Position numbers and translations under genes: made by a program. From NCBI GenBank assembly GCA_964615795.1, contig CAZTQR010000082.1, positions 1 to 13,362 of the forward strand: a DNA stretch of 13,362 bases. Direction: 5' to 3'. The notes beneath the pieces are model-generated. The model worked only from the letters and a program-made list of their open reading frames with translations, did no database searches and was not told where the DNA came from. The stretch is from JADJAH01 sp964615795 (GTDB lineage Bacteria; Bacteroidota; Ignavibacteria; Tepidaquicellales; Tepidaquicellaceae). Shown here in pieces: positions 6,743-12,838 of the stretch (within the stretch, counting starts at the first letter, position 1; the number at the start of each line of letters is the position of its first letter).

Positions 6743-9094
6743 TTAACTTTCCCCGGCAACTTCCTCCTTTGTAACTTCCGCTTTGGGTAACTCCTGCCTG
6801 GCCTTGCAGGCAGGGCACTCAAGGTAATCGCCGTCCTTCTTTGTGGATTTTTTTACCAAATAATTATTGCCGCATTCTGTGCAGTTCTTTATCACGGGCA
6901 TCGCATTGCTGATGAAATCGCAGTTGGGGTATTTCGTGCATCCGTAAAACGACCTGCCTTTCTTCGCCTTTCTCATCAGCACTTCCCCTTCGCCGCACTT
7001 GGGACATTTTATACCAAGTGTGAGCGGCTTGATGCCGTTGCATTTCGGATAATTCGTACAGCCGTAAAACTTCCCGAACCTTCCTGTTTTGATCACCATA
7101 TCGCCGCCGCATACATCGCACTTAACATTCTTCGCCGCCTCAACTTCCTTTTCGTTCGGCATTTCCAGCGGCAATGCGCCCTTGCACTTGGGGAATCTCT
7201 CGCATGAAAGAAACTGGCCGTTCCTGCTCCATTTCTTGATCATCTTTGCTCCGGTTTCCTTTCCGCACTCGGGGCATTCAATATCCGTCTTAACTGCCAG
7301 GCCCTTCTTGATCTCCGCCGCAATTGATTCCGCCTGCATCAGGTCCCTGCTGAAAGGATCATAAAAATCATTCATCACTTCCTTGTATGTGCTTTCACCG
7401 TTTGCGATTGTGTCAAGCTCTTCCTCCATCTTCGCGGTGAAGTTCACATCTATCACATCTTCGAAATGCTTCGAAAGTACCTTGTTTACTGTTCTTCCGA
7501 GTGTGGTTGCATGAAGTTTCTTCTCGATCACATCCACATACTTTCTGTCTATGACTGTTGATACGATCGTTGCAAAAGTGCTCGGCCTGCCGATTCCGAG
7601 TTTGTCTAGCTGCTTGATGAGACTGCTTTCCGTGTACCTCGGAGGCGGCTTGGTGAAATGCTGTTCCTTCGTAAGTGACAATACTTTCAGCATGTCATCA
7701 ACTTTGAGGTCTGCAGGTATCGGCGTCATTTCTTCATCTTCTTCCTGCGTATCAGGCTTGTCGGTTGTGTCTTCCTTCACATCCTCATACACCTTCAGAA
7801 AACCGCTGAACTTAAGCACGCTTCCGGTAGCTTTGAAAAGATATGTGTTCTTTGAGCCTTTAGGCGAGATCGCCTTAATGATCACCGTCTTCTGGTCAAA
7901 CACTGCCTGCGACATCTGCGATGCAACAAACCTTTTCCATATCAGGTCATATAATGCGTGCAGATCTTTCCCGAGTTTCTTCATCTCACGCGGCAGTCTG
8001 TTCACGTCAGTTGGCCTTATTGCTTCATGCGCATCCTGCGTGTTCTTCTTTGACTTGAAAACCTTTGCGCCTGCCGGAAGATAATCGTCTCCGTAGTTGT
8101 CTTTTATGAACTTCCTTGCAGAGTCAGTTGCTTCTTTGCTCACTCTCGTCGAGTCAGTTCTCATGTAAGTAATGAGTCCGACAAGTCCTTCTTCCTTACT
8201 GCCTTCAATTCCTTCGTAAAGTTTCTGGGCAAGCATCATTGTCTTTTTCGGAGAAAAACCCAGTCGTGATGAAGCAGTCTGCTGAAGTACACTTGTAGTG
8301 AAAGGAGCCGGGGCGTTTCTCTTTACTTCCTTAACCGTGATGTCAGTGATCGTGAACTTGTTGTTTTCAAGATCATTTAAGATCCGGCTTGCCTCATCAA
8401 GGTTGCTTATGCAAGGCTTCTCCCCGTCAAACTTGAGTACATCTTCGTTGATCTTGAACAGCTTGGCCCGGAACTGTGCGCTCTTTCCGGAGGGCTTTGC
8501 GAACAGGCCTTCTATTGACCAGTATTCCTTTGGCTTGAAGTTCTCGATCTCATCCTCCCTGTCGCAAATGATCCTGAGGGCGACCGACTGAACCCTGCCT
8601 GCGGACAAACCGAAGTAGAAAGTCTTCCAGAGGAACGGACTGACCTTGTATCCGAGGATCCGGTCCATCACCCTTCTTGCAACCTGCGCCTGCACAAGGT
8701 TCTCGTCTATCTTCCTTGCAGAGTTCATCGCCTGTTCGATCCCGGTCTTTGTGATCTCGTTGAACAGGACCCTGTAGATCCTTTCCTTGTTTCCGGCAAT
8801 CTCATCGGCAATGTCTGAAGCAATCGCTTCGCCTTCCCTGTCAGGGTCAGTCGCAATGTATATCCTGCCCGAACCTTTGGCGATCTTCTTAATGGAGTCA
8901 ATCACCTTCTCCTTTCCGGGGATCACCTGAAAGGTCGGCTTGAATTCGTTTTCTATGTCAACATTGATCTTGCTCTTCGGGAGGTCTTTAATGTGCCCGA
9001 TCGTTGCTTCCACCACATAGTCTTTGCCAAGGTACTTGTTTATCGTCTTTGCCTTTGACGGCGACTCAACTATTACCAGTGATTTTTCCTTCAT
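6743..9094 (-). CDS. topA: DNA topoisomerase I
   Basis: A 783-residue type IA topoisomerase that relaxes negative supercoils by passing one strand through a transient single-strand break. The Toprim domain covers the N-terminal 115 or so residues, with E10 (VESPSKAK) and the acidic triad D83-D85-E87 (ATDPDREGEAIA). The active-site Tyr is Y310 in GLITYMRTDS, and the hinge and gate region runs to about residue 600. An acidic linker, EEDEEM, is at about 451-456. The C-terminus has four Cys4 zinc ribbons: C607/610/631/637, C659/662/679/685, C697/700/719/725 and C738/741/760/763. The last is tighter and lacks the FxGCxxYPxC spacing of the second and third. The ATG is 38 bases after the smg stop, with no strong ribosome binding site visible. 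It is followed ten bases later by tldD. Call is certain. Confidence 0.98.
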   Translation of the reverse strand: MKEKSLVIVESPSKAKTINKYLGKDYVVEATIGHIKDLPKSKINVDIENEFKPTFQVIPGKEKVIDSIKKIAKGSGRIYIATDPDREGEAIASDIADEIAGNKERIYRVLFNEITKTGIEQAMNSARKIDENLVQAQVARRVMDRILGYKVSPFLWKTFYFGLSAGRVQSVALRIICDREDEIENFKPKEYWSIEGLFAKPSGKSAQFRAKLFKINEDVLKFDGEKPCISNLDEASRILNDLENNKFTITDITVKEVKRNAPAPFTTSVLQQTASSRLGFSPKKTMMLAQKLYEGIEGSKEEGLVGLITYMRTDSTRVSKEATDSARKFIKDNYGDDYLPAGAKVFKSKKNTQDAHEAIRPTDVNRLPREMKKLGKDLHALYDLIWKRFVASQMSQAVFDQKTVIIKAISPKGSKNTYLFKATGSVLKFSGFLKVYEDVKEDTTDKPDTQEEDEEMTPIPADLKVDDMLKVLSLTKEQHFTKPPPRYTESSLIKQLDKLGIGRPSTFATIVSTVIDRKYVDVIEKKLHATTLGRTVNKVLSKHFEDVIDVNFTAKMEEELDTIANGESTYKEVMNDFYDPFSRDLMQAESIAAEIKKGLAVKTDIECPECGKETGAKMIKKWSRNGQFLSCERFPKCKGALPLEMPNEKEVEAAKNVKCDVCGGDMVIKTGRFGKFYGCTNYPKCNGIKPLTLGIKCPKCGEGEVLMRKAKKGRSFYGCTKYPNCDFISNAMPVIKNCTECGNNYLVKKSTKKDGDYLECPACKARQELPKAEVTKEEVAGES
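6793..6814 (-). repeat. 8-bp GC-rich inverted repeat (stem-loop) near the topA 3' end
   Basis: CCTGCCTG and CAGGCAGG form a perfect 8-bp stem around a 6-base loop, 48-70 bases before the end of topA. No U-run follows on either strand, so it is not a standard terminator. It lies in the codons for the last zinc ribbon, so it may be only a coding coincidence; an RNA processing or pausing role before tldD is possible. Confidence 0.45.
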
Positions 9095-9132
9095 CTTGTC
9101 AATTGTGCGTGTGTTCTCGAATTTAAATTATG

Positions 9133-9588
9133 TCAGTGTATGGTTTCATTGTTCTGAAGCACGAGCTTCGTTCTCAGGTCTGAAGATTCATCCGAACTGA
9201 AAATGATCGTGCTTACGAATAGCTTCACCTCATCGGTGCCCGCCTTGCTGTAGCCGGCGGAAATAAGCCTGTCAATAACATTCTCAATATCCGGGTCAGA
9301 TAGAATTCCAAGTTCTTTCAACTGCATCAGATAACCAATAGCATCTCTTGTAAGAATCTTCTTTTCTGCCGGATGGTAAACCCTGTGCGAACCTTTGGTA
9401 CTGAATTTCTCATTCAGTACGGATTCACCGGATTCCAGCTTTGAAAAGATCCACGCAAATGCTGTATTGATCTCAGCATCTGTGTAGCCCTCGTTAGAGA
9501 GCATCTTGACATCAATGTCTTCAAGGCCGTTTGCCGGTCCAAGCCGGCTCAGAATGTAAACAATTATCTCAATCACTTTTTCCTGCAT
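9133..9588 (-). CDS. smg: Smg family protein (DUF494)
   Basis: A 151-residue small, mostly helical cytosolic protein of the DUF494/Smg family. The family has no settled biochemical role; in E. coli the gene lies beside dprA and near topA. The N-terminal EKVIEIIVYILSRL helix, the central GYTDAEINTAFAWIFSKL helix and the YLMQLKELGILSDPDIENVIDRLI segment match the layout of that family, and the length is close to the usual 155 or so. The start is an ATG whose first 20 bases overlap the end of ybeY, so translation is probably coupled. topA follows after 38 bases, preserving the smg-topA neighbourhood known from proteobacteria. No clear ribosome binding site is visible, in line with coupling. Family call is good; function unknown. 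Confidence 0.85.
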   Translation of the reverse strand: MQEKVIEIIVYILSRLGPANGLEDIDVKMLSNEGYTDAEINTAFAWIFSKLESGESVLNEKFSTKGSHRVYHPAEKKILTRDAIGYLMQLKELGILSDPDIENVIDRLISAGYSKAGTDEVKLFVSTIIFSSDESSDLRTKLVLQNNETIH

Positions 9589-10021
9589 TGTGTAGAATGT
9601 TTAAGTACTTGTTTTCTTTCTTTCTCATCACTGTCTTTGATGTCTTGTCCTGATCATCGTAACCGGATAAGTGAAGCAAACCGTGAACAACAACTCTCAT
9701 CAATTCGGTTTCGAAGTCAGAGCCAAATCTGCCTGCATTTTCGCTTACAACCTCAGGCGAGATGAAAATTTGCGCGTCCTTATATTTCTCGTCATCAGAG
9801 ATGTCAAATGTCAGTATGTCAGTTTCATAATCATGAGCAAGATGCTCGCTGTTGAGTTTTCTCAATTCGCTTCTGCGAAGAAATATTATTTCAAGATTTC
9901 CGAATTCCGTATTCTCATAAAGTTTCAGCATCCTTGCGGCATCCAGAATATTCCCCCGCAGGGATTTTCTGTCTATGTGCAGATCCGGGAAAATATCGGA
10001 AAAAATGAGGCGTAAACCCAA
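9569..10021 (-). CDS. ybeY: Endoribonuclease YbeY (rRNA maturation factor)
   Basis: A 150-residue single-domain metalloprotein of the YbeY family, which acts in 16S rRNA 3' end maturation and ribosome quality control. The conserved middle is LNSEHLAHDYETDILTFDIS at 56-75, and the metal site is HGLLHLSGYDD with H113 and H117. The third ligand position is Asp (D123), where most YbeY proteins have His (HGxLHLxGYDH). I recall Asp at this place as usual in Bacteroidota homologues, so it is probably a lineage trait and not a defect. The start is TTG at 10021: an in-frame TAA lies 12 bases upstream and no ATG or GTG exists before residue 31, so this is the only start that gives full length. The ribosome binding site is weak. 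Its 3' end overlaps smg by 20 bases. Confidence 0.93.
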   Translation of the reverse strand: MGLRLIFSDIFPDLHIDRKSLRGNILDAARMLKLYENTEFGNLEIIFLRRSELRKLNSEHLAHDYETDILTFDISDDEKYKDAQIFISPEVVSENAGRFGSDFETELMRVVVHGLLHLSGYDDQDKTSKTVMRKKENKYLNILHNAGKSD

Positions 10022-10056
10022 GTTCTGATTTTAGTTAATTGATAAGGAAGGTTTGC

Positions 10057-10476
10057 TTATCGTCCTGCTTCGGCTACTGACAATGCCACTGCAGCGAGGA
10101 GCTTCTCCGAACTAAGTTCCATAAAATCCGAACTGAGAAGTTCCCTGTTTACACCTGCATACATTGAGCAGTCACCCTGCCGTGAAATGATCAATCCGGA
10201 AATGTGAGAATCGGTTTCGGAAACGAATATCACCTCTTCCAGCATACCGCTCACTATTGCCCTGCTGCAATTCTGCAACTGCAGATGCGAATTACTTGTA
10301 TAAACGGATACCAGGTGGCAGCCACCTTCTTCTGAGAATATGTCCAGGCTGATCTTTATGCCTGTCCTTTGATTCACAATGCCAAGTGACCGGCAATTTT
10401 CTGTTACTGTAAACTCCGATTCGAACAACCCTGCAATTTCCTTGAATTCCGATTCCGAAATGCCTGACTCTGCCAA
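10057..10476 (-). CDS. Hypothetical protein, family not recognised
   Basis: A 139-residue protein I do not recognise. It has no signal peptide or membrane helix, so it is probably cytosolic. The N-terminus is acidic and likely helical (SESEFKEIAGLFESEF), the middle looks like a run of beta strands (GIKISLDIF, CHLVSVYTS, EEVIFVS, ISGLIISR), and the C-terminus is a helix rich in Leu and Ala (SEKLLAAVALSVAEA). This suggests a small alpha/beta fold. Four cysteines (C28, C53, C70, C103) are spread out and form no obvious metal knuckle. The start is TTG with GGAG four bases upstream (10481-10484). It is the first gene after the 84-base gap that holds a candidate promoter, and lies 35 bases before ybeY, so it may head the ybeY-smg-topA unit. 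It does not end in Gly-Gly and is not obviously a beta-grasp protein. Confidence 0.7.
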   Translation of the reverse strand: MAESGISESEFKEIAGLFESEFTVTENCRSLGIVNQRTGIKISLDIFSEEGGCHLVSVYTSNSHLQLQNCSRAIVSGMLEEVIFVSETDSHISGLIISRQGDCSMYAGVNRELLSSDFMELSSEKLLAAVALSVAEAGR

Positions 10477-10480
10477 TTAT

Positions 10481-10484
10481 CTCC
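10481..10484 (-). promoter_or_regulatory. Ribosome binding site GGAG before a TTG start
   Basis: GGAG on the - strand lies four bases before the TTG at 10476. It favours that codon as the start of the unrecognised 139-residue protein, since no ATG is available near the N-terminus. Confidence 0.5.
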
Positions 10485-10529
10485 GGTAGTTTAATGATTT
10501 CACTGCGCGTGGTTCATTTGCTGAAGAGT

Positions 10530-10558
10530 AAAATATCAATAGATATATAATATTTCAA
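10530..10558 (-). promoter_or_regulatory. Possible promoter for the hypothetical-ybeY-smg-topA unit
   Basis: In the only long gap on the - strand (10477-10560), reading leftwards, TTGAAA (10558-10553) is followed after 17 bases by TATTTT (10535-10530). This is a fair sigma-70-like pair within a very AT-rich stretch that also has small inverted repeats (ATATC/GATAT at 10533-10546). It would give a leader of about 45 bases before the TTG at 10476. If the organism uses the Bacteroidota consensus (TTTG...TAnnTTTG) instead, the match is poor. No terminator hairpin for the upstream gene is visible here. Confidence 0.35.
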
Positions 10559-10560
10559 CA

Positions 10561-11097
10561 TTAAATCCGGATTTGCAAATCTCCGCTTGCTTCCCTGACG
10601 TAAACCCCGGCCAGTTCAGTGTAATGCGCCGCACTTTGCCTGATTCCATCAATCAACTCTTCAGTCAGGTCCCTTACAATCCTTGCAGGCACACCGGCTG
10701 CCAGGACTCCGGCCGGTACCGTGAAACCCTGCCTTACAAGAGCTCCTGCGGCAACCATAGAATTGCTTTCGACCCGGCAATCATCCAAAAGAACCGCACC
10801 CATTCCTATAAGAACATTGTCATCAACTCTGCACCCGTGGACAACAGCGTTGTGTCCGATTGTAACTCCGTTTCCGATAGTCAGGGAAAATGTACCGTTT
10901 GAAACATGAAGCACGCAACCGTCCTGAATATTTGTGCCGTTTCCGATCCTGATGAAGTTCACATCTCCTCTTATCACTGCAGAATACCAAACGCTCGAAC
11001 CGTCTCCGATCCCGGTGTCGCCGATGACAACTGCGTTTGGGGCTACGAAAACGCCTTCTCCGAGCCGGGGAATTATTCCTTTGAACGGATAGATCAT
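10561..11097 (-). CDS. Gamma-carbonic anhydrase family protein
   Basis: A 178-residue hexapeptide-repeat protein forming a left-handed beta-helix, of the gamma-carbonic anhydrase/YrdA type. Repeats run from about residue 17 to 142 (VFVAPNAVVIGDTGIGDGSSVWYSAVIRGD and onward). The zinc ligands of the trimeric enzyme are present: H64 (VLHVS), H82 and H87 (IGHNAVVHGC). R43, D45, Q58 and D59 are at the expected places. The C-terminal helix (residues 143-165) is also typical. Many YrdA-like proteins keep the histidines yet show little CO2-hydration activity, so the reaction is uncertain. It lacks a transferase domain, so acyltransferase activity is less likely. The ATG lies three bases after the E2-like gene stop, so the two are almost surely co-transcribed. 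An 84-base gap follows it, so it probably ends the JAB-E2 unit. Confidence 0.92.
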   Translation of the reverse strand: MIYPFKGIIPRLGEGVFVAPNAVVIGDTGIGDGSSVWYSAVIRGDVNFIRIGNGTNIQDGCVLHVSNGTFSLTIGNGVTIGHNAVVHGCRVDDNVLIGMGAVLLDDCRVESNSMVAAGALVRQGFTVPAGVLAAGVPARIVRDLTEELIDGIRQSAAHYTELAGVYVREASGDLQIRI

Positions 11098-11100
11098 CTG

Positions 11101-11634
11101 CTATCTTATGTCGAGAGTGTCTTTTTCTCCAAGCAGGTCTATCTCAATTTCACCCTGCCTCAGAATTTTCTTGTCAAGCGGAAAAAGCTCCCTGTTCTCC
11201 TTCGCCCACTTTGCGGCAATCCCGTTCAGCGGACTTGTGACATTATAGCTTTGATACATGATCATTTCGCCTATCTGATAAACAATGTCAACCAGCGTCT
11301 CACCCGAAGCCCAGTAATCACCGATGCAGATGTCGTTTGGTGATGCCATTCTGAAATTCGGATGAAAAATGTCCGTGATCATATTGCATTGCGGCTTCAG
11401 ACGCGGATAATCGGAATGAAGATATATCTCAAACTGATGTTCTGTCAGGAACTCCAGTTCCTTTCTGTCTTCAAGCTGAATCAGCTTAAGGCCCTTCACA
11501 TTCCTGAAAGTCACAATATATCTCTGCGGAGGCAGTTCGTTCTCATCGTATGCAAAGCTTATGTAAGGATGATTGGAAAACTCCTCCTTCATCTTTCTGA
11601 AATCGGATACAAGTCTTCTTTGCCGCGGGCTCAT
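11101..11634 (-). CDS. E2 ubiquitin-conjugating enzyme-like protein
   Basis: A 177-residue protein with the layout of an E2 (UBC) fold. The first helix (RQRRLVSDFRKMKEEF, 5-19) precedes the beta-meander. YP at 76-77 is followed by the HPN motif at 91-93, catalytic Cys103 in ICIGDYW, W108, then a helix (TLVDIVYQIGEMIMYQ) and PLN at 135-137 with the helix IAAKWAKEN. Order and spacing match eukaryotic E2s (HPN...ICL...W...PLN), including the HPN Asn tied to the oxyanion hole. E2s carry a ubiquitin-like protein as a Cys thioester and pass it to a target. A tail of about 25 residues follows the last core helix. I prefer the ATG at 11634, 19 bases after the JAB stop; a TTG at 11676 would add 14 residues and overlap that gene. 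It sits between the JAB protease and gamma-carbonic anhydrase genes. Fold call is strong; the partner and target are unknown. Confidence 0.86.
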   Translation of the reverse strand: MSPRQRRLVSDFRKMKEEFSNHPYISFAYDENELPPQRYIVTFRNVKGLKLIQLEDRKELEFLTEHQFEIYLHSDYPRLKPQCNMITDIFHPNFRMASPNDICIGDYWASGETLVDIVYQIGEMIMYQSYNVTSPLNGIAAKWAKENRELFPLDKKILRQGEIEIDLLGEKDTLDIR

Positions 11635-11653
11635 CTGTCTTTTCTCGTCAGCT

Positions 11654-12808
11654 TCAGTTCTTAACCGGCAATTCAATTATCTGCCCTATCTTGATAGACG
11701 TCTTGTCCTTGATATTGTTATGCTTCATTATCAGCTCGATGCCGTCCCTGCTCCCGTATGTTGAAAGTGCGATCCTTTCAAGCGTGTCACCCTTTTTTAT
11801 AGTGTACTTCTTTGAATCCTGCTTTTGCACTGTGCTCTGCTCAACTGCAACCTTTTCTTCATTCTTGTTCGAAACGGGTTCTGTTGCCGGGCGGTTCTTA
11901 ACGGCATCTTCAGGCTTACCGCTGTTGACTGTCGAAGAATTCTCCTTACCCGTGTTACCTGCAGACTGCTCTTTCACCGCTGTCTTGTCTTCATTAACCG
12001 ACACGGGAGCCAGCCTTGCTTTCAACTCTGCCACCTCTCTCGACAGCTCAGAAACTTCCTCTGTCTTCTTTTTCAGTTCAACGAAATTGTAAGCCATAAA
12101 TGCCGTGAGCAGAAAACTGAACAGGCTCAATGCTATCGTAATGCTCTTCATAATGTCAATCTTACCACCCTTTACTTCCTTTCTGATCTTTTCCGAATCA
12201 TCATTGACGCTCTTCTCAATGAATTCATAGATCTTCTCACCTCCGTCATTATCGTAGATGTGGAAACCGTTTGCCTTGATCAACTCATTTCCGTTCCACT
12301 TAAAGAACCCTCTTTCCCTGATCGTGGGATCGAACACATAAGCCACCATATACTTACTGCTGAAGAAATTTTCGTGAATGAAAACGTCATGGCTTGACAT
12401 GAATACCGTGTGGCCGGGGTGGGAGTGGAACCATCCGACTATTCTCTTGCCGGGATACTCGTCTTCGAGAACCTTATTGATGTAATCCCATGTCTCATGC
12501 GTGAAGGTCAGCCGGGATAAGGAAGAACTTGCATGCATGGCAAATATTACGTTCTCGATCTTTACAAACCTGGCGCCGCCTTCGGTTTCGCACACATCTC
12601 CTACAAGCACGCCGCCGAGTTCGTTGCTCTTGTCCTCGGAGAGATAGTCTTCGATCTTCCTTAGGGTTGACTGCCTGATGTGAATTCCAATTCCTTCATC
12701 AGTGCCTTCATTTCCCGTAAATACTGAGTCAAAAGGCAACTCGGATCTTATGTAATGGTCCTGAGAATTCTCCTTTACCTCAATGTTCATGGGTTCAAAT
12801 ATAAACAT
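11654..12808 (-). CDS. Membrane-anchored JAB/MPN (JAMM) metalloprotease with C-terminal LysM domain
   Basis: A 384-residue multidomain protein. Residues about 38-185 form a JAB/MPN domain with the whole JAMM zinc site: E63 (NELGGVLVG) and HxH-x7-S-x2-D at H128, H130, S138 and D141. JAMM enzymes of this type cleave isopeptide or peptide bonds C-terminal to ubiquitin-like proteins. One hydrophobic helix follows at about 221-243, preceded by a Lys-rich stretch that suggests the JAB domain is cytoplasmic. Then come a short coiled coil (244-266), a Ser/Glu/Lys/Asn-rich linker (268-332) and a LysM domain (335-382: YTIKKGDTLERIALSTYG to IKIGQIIELP) that would bind peptidoglycan in the periplasm. The ATG at 12808 has AGAAAG upstream; a second ATG at 12790 would drop six residues. 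The E2-like gene follows immediately, indicating one functional unit. Domain calls are firm; topology and substrate are inferred. Confidence 0.9.
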   Translation of the reverse strand: MFIFEPMNIEVKENSQDHYIRSELPFDSVFTGNEGTDEGIGIHIRQSTLRKIEDYLSEDKSNELGGVLVGDVCETEGGARFVKIENVIFAMHASSSLSRLTFTHETWDYINKVLEDEYPGKRIVGWFHSHPGHTVFMSSHDVFIHENFFSSKYMVAYVFDPTIRERGFFKWNGNELIKANGFHIYDNDGGEKIYEFIEKSVNDDSEKIRKEVKGGKIDIMKSITIALSLFSFLLTAFMAYNFVELKKKTEEVSELSREVAELKARLAPVSVNEDKTAVKEQSAGNTGKENSSTVNSGKPEDAVKNRPATEPVSNKNEEKVAVEQSTVQKQDSKKYTIKKGDTLERIALSTYGSRDGIELIMKHNNIKDKTSIKIGQIIELPVKN

Positions 12809-12825
12809 TGCTTTCTATATTTGAA
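12794..12825 (-). repeat. Perfect 10-bp inverted repeat around the JAB gene start codon
   Basis: TTCAAATATA (12794-12803) and TATATTTGAA (12816-12825) are exact reverse complements separated by 12 bases. The ATG at 12808-12806 and the AGAAAG ribosome binding site fall in the loop. It could be an operator or a weak mRNA hairpin. On the - strand it also creates TATATTTG preceded 19 bases earlier by TTTC, close to the Bacteroidota promoter form TTTG-N19-21-TAnnTTTG, which would place transcription near the second ATG at 12790. Confidence 0.4.
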
Positions 12826-12838
12826 ACCGACTTATGCC

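Noticed and set aside
6733..6822. An upstream start for tldD at 6822.
   Set aside because: It would overlap topA by 80 bases and place a 30-residue Arg/Lys-rich leader in front of a good Tat-type signal; the ATG at 6732 fits better.
7551..8084. A 177-codon open frame on the + strand within topA.
   Set aside because: It is antisense to an unmistakable topA, its product is Ser/Phe/Leu-rich as expected for a shadow frame, and it has no recognisable motif.
9105..9145. A promoter for topA alone around the AATTTAAATT palindrome (9120-9129).
   Set aside because: A -10-like CATAAT is present on the - strand but no acceptable -35 lies 16-18 bases upstream, and the gap is only 38 bases.
10906..12397. 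Long + strand open frames (145, 133 and 190 codons) opposite the E2 and JAB genes.
   Set aside because: They run opposite genes with intact catalytic motifs, and their products show no family features; shadow frames.
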